18,210 nt of DNA from Bacillota bacterium (lineage in GTDB: Bacteria; Bacillota; Clostridia; Acetivibrionales; DTU013), in assembly GCA_023409615.1 (NCBI GenBank), contig JAEYRF010000123.1, forward strand, positions 1 to 18,210, written 5' to 3'. Below are positions 14,002-18,210 of this stretch, piece after piece (the stretch's first letter is position 1; each line of letters begins with the position of its first letter). The notes beneath the pieces were generated by a model. It did no database searches and was not told the DNA's origin. It worked only from the letters and a program-made list of their open reading frames with translations. The position numbers were made by a program, and so were the translations under genes.

Positions 14002-15822
14002 ATGGAAAAAAGTGAGCAAAAAGGATTATTGCTGGTCTACACCAGGGAACCGGTTGAAGGTAGTTATCCCAGGTCTTTGGGAAACAGTGTACATATGGCA
14101 TACAGTGATGACGGGACCGATTACCGCCCCTTTAATAGTAACTACGGAATGTTATTTGCGACTGCAACGATCAGCCAACGCAATACAATAATTGAGAAGG
14201 GTTTGAAAAATCCGTATCTGTTTTATACTTCAGATGATACATTTGCAATTATTGCTGTCCGTGTCGACGCGGGGGGAAACGAAGATGAAGAGAGTAAAGG
14301 GAGTATACTGCTGTGGACCTCGAAAGATCTGATTCATTTCAAGGAATGCGGGCTTATTCATTTGAAAAAGGATGCCTATGTAAAAGCGGTTACTTGTAAA
14401 TACCGGAAAGCTGATGGCATTTATGAAATCTGCTGGATGGACTCAGATATGAATTATTATGTAAATCTGCTGAAGGATCTGGAAAACCCGGATGAGATTT
14501 CTATGCCGGAAAAATGCAGTCCATTCGACTGTTGTAAAGTGAAAACAGATTTATCAGGCATAGTTCCCGGAAATATATTGACTGTAGAAAAAGGATTTGG
14601 AGAAGAGCTTCTTGCTTTTTGGTCTCCGCTGCAGAATGTCGCCGTAGAAACTCCTGATCATATCAAGGCGGCTTCGGTCGATGATATTGTATCCATAAGG
14701 GCAACAGCCGCTTATTCTGATGGCTCCACGTCGGAAAAAAGGGTTCTATGGGACACCTCAAATGTAGATTTTTCTAGAGAGGGTTCCTATGATGTGCATG
14801 GAATAGTGATGCAAGAGCATTATGACTTCCCGCTGGCTGTTGGATATGCCGATCCGCAAATTCTCAAATGGAAGGACAAGTATTATTTCATCGCCACAAA
14901 TGATAATACGAACGCTGTTGGGCTGTTTGTCAGGGAGGCTGATACTGTTGCCGAACTGTTTAAAAAAGGCATCCGGGAGCATATTATTTTAGACTACGAC
15001 ATGGAAAGACAGTTGGTAAAAACATTCTGGGCGCCTGAATTTCATGTGATAGGCGGTGATTTATACATATTGTTTACAGTTGGTGGAGAGACCAGCGGGC
15101 CGCAGTCCCATCTGATGAAATTGAAAAATGGCGGGTGTATACTTAATCCGGCTGACTGGGAAGATCCTGTCCGCGTAAAGAAGGCAGACGGCACATATCT
15201 TGCGGAAGAAGGCATTACGCTTGACATGACACATCTGAATGTAAACGGAGTGTCATATATGGTCTGGTCTTTCAGAATCGGATTTGGAACGCCGGATGAT
15301 ACTGGATCGATGCTCTATATTGCCACTGTTGATAGTCAAATACCGTGGATTCTTACCAGTGACCCTGTATTATTGTCCCGGCCATTGATGGGGTGGGAAA
15401 ATACCGAGAGAACAATTAATAATGAAGGACCATTTGCCCTAATGACAGATGATACTGTATATCTTGCATACTCCGGTGGGGCGGCCGGAGGCTATACATA
15501 TACAATTGGATTTTTGAGTATCAGCCGGAGCGGGAATCTTCTGAATCCTGAAGAATGGGTTAAAACTTGTACACCGGCGCTTTCTCACTACTCAGTAGAA
15601 GGAGAGTATGGACCTGGACATAATACATTTTTTACAAATGAAGAAGGTAATGTCATGATTGCCTATCACGCTCAACAAACTTTAGGGAATACTCCCAGAT
15701 GTACCGGCATCCGCAGAGTACATTTTGACAGAAACGGTGTTCCGGTCTTGAATTTATCTGCTGAAAGAGATTTAAAAGATGAATTTGTCAATGTTGAAAT
15801 GAAGGTTGTAGTAGAGAAATAA
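14002..15822 (+). CDS. Multidomain glycoside hydrolase family 43 protein (putative arabinofuranosidase/xylosidase)
   Basis: A 606-residue cytoplasmic protein with three parts. Residues 8-200 repeat propeller-like strands (LLLVYTREP, VHMAYSDDG, LKNPYLFYTSDDTF, SILLWTSKDLIHFKE) but lack the GH43 catalytic trio. Residues 210-272 look like a bacterial Ig-like domain of the Big_4 type (VSIRATAAYSDGSTSEKRVLWD...EGSYDVHG). Residues 280-606 are the GH43 five-bladed propeller: Asp284 in YADPQ as likely base, Asp408 in ITLDMTH as pKa modulator, Glu475 in NNEGPF as likely acid, and His540 in YGPGHNTF. Family activities include arabinofuranosidase and beta-xylosidase; which applies is unknown. There is no signal peptide. 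GAAGGGAG (13985-13992) precedes ATG 14002. With the GH3 gene it probably forms an operon for intracellular hemicellulose oligosaccharides. Confidence 0.87.
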   Translation: MEKSEQKGLLLVYTREPVEGSYPRSLGNSVHMAYSDDGTDYRPFNSNYGMLFATATISQRNTIIEKGLKNPYLFYTSDDTFAIIAVRVDAGGNEDEESKGSILLWTSKDLIHFKECGLIHLKKDAYVKAVTCKYRKADGIYEICWMDSDMNYYVNLLKDLENPDEISMPEKCSPFDCCKVKTDLSGIVPGNILTVEKGFGEELLAFWSPLQNVAVETPDHIKAASVDDIVSIRATAAYSDGSTSEKRVLWDTSNVDFSREGSYDVHGIVMQEHYDFPLAVGYADPQILKWKDKYYFIATNDNTNAVGLFVREADTVAELFKKGIREHIILDYDMERQLVKTFWAPEFHVIGGDLYILFTVGGETSGPQSHLMKLKNGGCILNPADWEDPVRVKKADGTYLAEEGITLDMTHLNVNGVSYMVWSFRIGFGTPDDTGSMLYIATVDSQIPWILTSDPVLLSRPLMGWENTERTINNEGPFALMTDDTVYLAYSGGAAGGYTYTIGFLSISRSGNLLNPEEWVKTCTPALSHYSVEGEYGPGHNTFFTNEEGNVMIAYHAQQTLGNTPRCTGIRRVHFDRNGVPVLNLSAERDLKDEFVNVEMKVVVEK

Positions 15823-15863
15823 ACATTAATAATTTGTGAGTTCGGATTACATAAATACATTTC

Positions 15864-15891
15864 ACATAATATCCAAACCCCTCATATAATG
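15864..15891 (+). promoter_or_regulatory. Candidate sporulation (SigK/SigE-type) promoter
   Basis: CATATAATG at 15883-15891 fits the -10 of mother-cell sigma factors (SigK CATANNNTA, 8 of the fixed positions less one; SigE CATACAAT, 7/8). An AC pair at 15864-15865 stands 17 bases upstream, as in SigK promoters (AC-N17-CATA). A start near 15898 leaves room for the GGAGG at 15913-15917. Confidence 0.45.
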
Positions 15892-15926
15892 ATATTAAAG
15901 TGTACGTAAGCTGGAGGAATCATTAT

Positions 15927-16424
15927 ATGAAAGAGGTTGTCAAAATGAAAGATAATATATTCGCCGAACCGACGGGAACGATGCCGCAGGTTGGCGCAAT
16001 GCAGCATATGCAGGCGAATCCAAATATATCACCGGTACAGTCTACACCCAAAGCGTCACCGGTGCAGACTGAGCCTAAAGCATCACCGGTTCAAACCGCG
16101 CCAAATGTATCACCGGTGCAGACATTACCTGAAACTTTACCAATCCAGCCTAACCCTGCTGCTGTCATGCCGTTTGCAATGGGTCAGATGCCCATGATGA
16201 ACCAGATGCCAATGATGGGTCAGATGCCTATGATGAATCAACTGCCCATTATGTGCTGCCCCTACCTGATGAACATGCAGTGCCCTATGACAAATGGCCA
16301 GAATGTCATGGGAATGAATATTGCAAATAATATGATGTACCCGGCAGTAGGAGCCGGCTTAGGAGACATGGGCTATTTGCCGGAGAATACGAACCCCAGA
16401 AACCGTTACTACTATCAATATTGA
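15927..16424 (+). CDS. Met/Pro/Gln-rich tandem-repeat protein, putative spore-coat protein
   Basis: A 165-residue low-complexity protein with no recognised catalytic domain. Residues 34-78 are four nonapeptide repeats of SPVQTxPKA type plus a degenerate fifth; residues 85-108 are four hexapeptides alternating MGQMPM and MNQMPM. A cysteine-containing segment (CCPYLMNMQCPM, 110-121) and a Tyr-rich end (RNRYYYQY) follow. Methionine is extremely frequent. Such composition, a Tyr-rich C-terminus and a mother-cell-type promoter upstream suggest a structural spore-coat protein; this is inference. Met-rich repeats could also bind copper. The start is ATG 15927, nine bases after GGAGG; ATG 15945 is a possible alternative, and an in-frame GTG at 15900 would lie at the predicted transcription start. 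It is monocistronic: a terminator follows. Confidence 0.75.
   Translation: MKEVVKMKDNIFAEPTGTMPQVGAMQHMQANPNISPVQSTPKASPVQTEPKASPVQTAPNVSPVQTLPETLPIQPNPAAVMPFAMGQMPMMNQMPMMGQMPMMNQLPIMCCPYLMNMQCPMTNGQNVMGMNIANNMMYPAVGAGLGDMGYLPENTNPRNRYYYQY
16029..16163 (+). repeat. 27-bp coding tandem repeats
   Basis: Four units starting TCACCGGT at 16029, 16056, 16083 and 16110, each 27 bp, and a degenerate fifth to 16163. They encode SPVQTxPKA-type nonapeptides. Third-position differences between copies show they are not a very recent expansion. Confidence 0.85.
16179..16250 (+). repeat. 18-bp coding tandem repeats (Met-rich)
   Basis: Four 18-bp units at 16179, 16197, 16215 and 16233 encode MGQMPM, MNQMPM, MGQMPM and MNQLPI. 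The alternation of Gly-Gln and Asn-Gln units suggests duplication of a 36-bp pair. Confidence 0.8.
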
Positions 16425-16455
16425 TTGTCCAACATACTCTCAAACCCATTTATAT

Positions 16456-16481
16456 GGACTGCCCACAGGGCGGTCCTTTTT
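16456..16481 (+). terminator. Intrinsic terminator after the Met-rich gene
   Basis: GGACTGCCC (16456-16464) pairs with GGGCGGTCC (16468-16476), a 9-bp stem with one G-U pair and a 3-base loop, followed by TTTTT (16477-16481). Confidence 0.9.
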
Positions 16482-16590
16482 GTACATTCATATACGTAAC
16501 ATATCCTGGATAAATCCTGTACAGTGGAAATGTATAAACACCTTAAAACGTGTATATAATCATAGATGGAGCCATTTTATGGCAACAAAT

Positions 16591-16619
16591 TTGACAAATA
16601 CAGGGGATTGGAATAAAAT
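16591..16619 (+). promoter_or_regulatory. Sigma-A promoter of yabE
   Basis: A perfect TTGACA (16591-16596), 17 bases, then TAAAAT (16614-16619, 5/6). Predicted start near 16626. The remaining bases back to the terminator (16482-16590) hold a TATAAT at 16555-16560 without a matching -35, and nothing else I can assign. Confidence 0.8.
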
Positions 16620-16662
16620 ACTTCACAGTCCCTTATTAGTATTTTAACAGGAGGGTGTGTAT

Positions 16663-17721
16663 TTGTTACCACTTGCTAAAAATATTAAAAGGTTATTTTC
16701 ATACAGAAAGCAACTGATCATTGCAGTAATTGCAGTGGCAGTATCGGCAGGTGCGGGATGTGGCGTATTTGCCTGGTTGGAAAAAGACGTTGTCATCAAT
16801 GATAACGGAAAGCTATTAAACTGTAAGACAATGAAAAGTACCTTTAAAGAAACCTTGGAGCAGAATGATATTGTTGTAAATACATATGATTATGTCAGCA
16901 CTCCACTGGAAAGCAACTTACAGAGGAAAAAACTGAACGAAATATACATTAAGAGAGCTGTTCCGGTCTACATCACTGCGGATGGACAGCAGACAAAAGT
17001 TATGACTTACAGGAATACTGTGGCAGAGGTGCTGGAAGACACTCAGGTCAAGCCTGAGGGAATCGACAAGCTTGAAGGGGCTGAACTGACTGACAATGTC
17101 AGTGCTGACATGAAACTAAAGATTGTACGAGTCAGTGAGCACATTGTTAAAGAAACAGAAAGCATTCCTTACACGGTGCAAAAGAAGGCGAACAAAAAAC
17201 TGGATGAAGGGCTTGAAAGAGTAATCCAGGTTGGTCAGGAGGGCTTGGCAGAGAAACAGTACGCGGTCGTCAAGGAGGATGGCGCAGAGGTTTCAAAGCA
17301 GTTACTGACAGAAACGATACTGACAAAACCAATCAACATGATTATGGAGTTTGGAACGGTATTAAGTTATAAAACGTCTAGAGGCGATAACGTCCGTTAC
17401 AGCAAGGTGATGAATATGAAGGCAACTGCGTATACGGCATCGCTCAAGGACACAGGCAAGGCGCCGGGGCACCCCTTATTTGGCATAACGGCCACAGGAA
17501 TAAAGGTCAAGAAGGGTGTCATAGCAGTTGACCCGAAGGTGATCCCACTCTATACCAGGGTTTATGTGGAGATAGACGGTAAGATTGAGGATTACGGTTA
17601 TGCAGTAGCCGCTGATGTCGGTGGTGCAATCAAGGGAAACAAGATCGATTTGTACTACGATAGTCAGGATTTTGTAGATCGCTTCGGCGTCAAAAAGGTC
17701 AAGGTCTACATCATAGAATAA
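16663..17721 (+). CDS. yabE: YabE-like G5 and 3D domain cell-wall protein
   Basis: A 352-residue membrane-anchored, extracytoplasmic protein of the YabE/resuscitation-promoting-factor-like group. The order is a basic N-terminus, a transmembrane or signal segment (about 17-38), two DUF348-type ubiquitin-like repeats (about 43-155, with KSTFKETLEQNDI and NTVAEVLEDTQVK), a G5 domain (about 158-235) and a C-terminal 3D domain (about 247-352). The 3D aspartates are visible: Asp290 (AVDPKVIPL), Asp318 (AADVGGAIKGN, where most relatives have ADTGG) and Asp329 (KIDLYYDS). Relatives are thought to cleave or remodel peptidoglycan. I chose TTG 16663, seven bases after AGGAGGG (16649-16655); the in-frame GTG at 16657 is only one base from that site. 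A strong terminator follows. Confidence 0.93.
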   Translation: MLPLAKNIKRLFSYRKQLIIAVIAVAVSAGAGCGVFAWLEKDVVINDNGKLLNCKTMKSTFKETLEQNDIVVNTYDYVSTPLESNLQRKKLNEIYIKRAVPVYITADGQQTKVMTYRNTVAEVLEDTQVKPEGIDKLEGAELTDNVSADMKLKIVRVSEHIVKETESIPYTVQKKANKKLDEGLERVIQVGQEGLAEKQYAVVKEDGAEVSKQLLTETILTKPINMIMEFGTVLSYKTSRGDNVRYSKVMNMKATAYTASLKDTGKAPGHPLFGITATGIKVKKGVIAVDPKVIPLYTRVYVEIDGKIEDYGYAVAADVGGAIKGNKIDLYYDSQDFVDRFGVKKVKVYIIE

Positions 17722-17778
17722 TGGTATACGGAAGCCTTGGTAGATTAAGTAAATATATTAATAGGGACTAAAACTAAA

Positions 17779-17809
17779 GCCGGGGCAAACTGTCCCGGCA
17801 AATTTTTTT
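17779..17809 (+). terminator. Intrinsic terminator between yabE and rsmA
   Basis: GCCGGGGCA (17779-17787) pairs with TGTCCCGGC (17791-17799), a 9-bp stem with one G-U pair and loop AAC, followed by seven Ts (17803-17809). It ends directly at the rsmA Shine-Dalgarno (AAGGGGA, 17810-17816), leaving no space for a promoter between them. Confidence 0.9.
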
Positions 17810-17824
17810 AAGGGGAAACAGACT

Positions 17825-18210
17825 ATGAGTATAGACATAAACATGAATCTGAAAAAATTCAATATCCGTCCGACGAAATCTCTCGGTCAGAATTTTTTGG
17901 TTGATCAGGAGATATTAAAGTCCATTGTTCAGGCAGCGGAACTGTCAAAAGAGGATACCGTACTGGAAATTGGTCCGGGTCTTGGAAACCTGACAGCAGA
18001 ACTTGCTGAAAATGCCGGAATGGTTGTGGCGGTAGAAATAGACAGGAGGCTTATACCTGTTCTGAAAGAGAATCTGAAGGCCTATGAGAATGTGTGGATC
18101 ATTAATGCGGATATTCTTCAAATCGACCCTGAGAAGGTTCTGGGCGAACAAGTACAAGGGGACGGCTCTACCATACGGCTGAAAATCGTAGCAAATCTCC
18201 CCTACTACAT
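17825..18210 (+). CDS. rsmA: 16S rRNA dimethyladenosine transferase RsmA (KsgA), 3'-truncated
   Basis: The first 128 or so codons of RsmA/KsgA, running off the window end. The enzyme dimethylates A1518 and A1519 in helix 45 of 16S rRNA, using S-adenosylmethionine, late in small-subunit assembly. Visible motifs are TKSLGQNFLVDQEI (about 18-31), the SAM-binding EIGPGLGNLT (about 49-58), VAVEIDRRL (about 68-76), the NADILQID stretch (about 94-101), and the catalytic NLPYY at the edge. Start ATG 17825, with AAGGGGA at 17810-17816; an in-frame ATG at 17843 has no comparable site. rnmV, which often lies between yabE and rsmA, is absent. Confidence 0.95.
   Translation, partial: MSIDINMNLKKFNIRPTKSLGQNFLVDQEILKSIVQAAELSKEDTVLEIGPGLGNLTAELAENAGMVVAVEIDRRLIPVLKENLKAYENVWIINADILQIDPEKVLGEQVQGDGSTIRLKIVANLPYY

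Noticed and set aside
16531..16560. Second yabE promoter at TATAAT 16555-16560
   Set aside because: No recognisable -35 lies 16-18 bases upstream and there is no extended -10; TTGACA-N17-TAAAAT at 16591-16619 is far better.
16657..16662. GTG 16657 as the yabE start
   Set aside because: It is one base from AGGAGGG, too close for initiation; TTG 16663 has seven-base spacing.

Overview
The window reads as chromosomal DNA of a spore-forming, low-to-mid GC Clostridia bacterium. A Ruminiclostridium/Acetivibrio-type relative is my best guess, but that is inference. The reasons are the Firmicutes 'yaa/yab' gene order (darA-yaaR-holB-yaaT ... yabB-rsmI-abrB ... metG-tatD ... yabE-rsmA), the sporulation genes spmA and spmB, an AbrB regulator preceded by a Spo0A-type box, strong Shine-Dalgarno sequences with several TTG/GTG starts, and low-GC sigma-A promoters. 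No tRNA, rRNA, CRISPR array, insertion sequence or prophage gene was found.

Layout. Bases 1-2698 hold a tight plus-strand housekeeping operon: darA (cyclic-di-AMP receptor, 5' end outside the window), yaaR, holB (clamp-loader delta') and yaaT (Y-complex/PSP1). Three 25-bp palindromic tandem repeats separate yaaR from holB. Bases 2700-4768 hold a small 2[4Fe-4S] ferredoxin with its own candidate promoter and two inverted repeats, then yabB (tRNA-modifying methyltransferase) and rsmI (16S rRNA methyltransferase), ending in a terminator shared with the convergent abrB. Bases 4777-6520 hold abrB (minus strand) and spmA-spmB (plus strand), divergent around a 360-bp AT-rich regulatory region. Bases 6528-7749 hold a REP-like bracketed repeat and a minus-strand protein of the YtpB/DUF2600 terpene-synthase family whose aspartate motifs look degraded. 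Bases 7842-10714 hold metG and tatD, each with a clear sigma-A promoter.

Bases 10738-16424 form an accessory block between tatD and yabE: a membrane-anchored coiled-coil protein, two cytoplasmic glycoside hydrolases (GH3 and a multidomain GH43) and a Met/Pro/Gln-rich repeat protein behind a sporulation-type promoter, probably a spore-coat protein. The conserved order resumes at 16591 with yabE (G5/3D cell-wall protein) and the start of rsmA. A terminator sits directly against the rsmA ribosome binding site, and rnmV, often found between these two genes, is absent.

How the parts fit: most genes serve replication, translation and RNA modification. A second theme is the decision to sporulate and spore structure (darA signalling, the yaaT Y-complex, abrB under likely Spo0A control, spmAB, possibly the YtpB-like protein and the repeat protein). 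A third is intracellular breakdown of plant-derived oligosaccharides by the GH3/GH43 pair. I see no clearly new multi-gene system. The most interesting items are the YtpB-like protein with altered catalytic motifs, the GH43 architecture, the repeat protein with its SigK-like promoter, and the several palindromic repeat elements.
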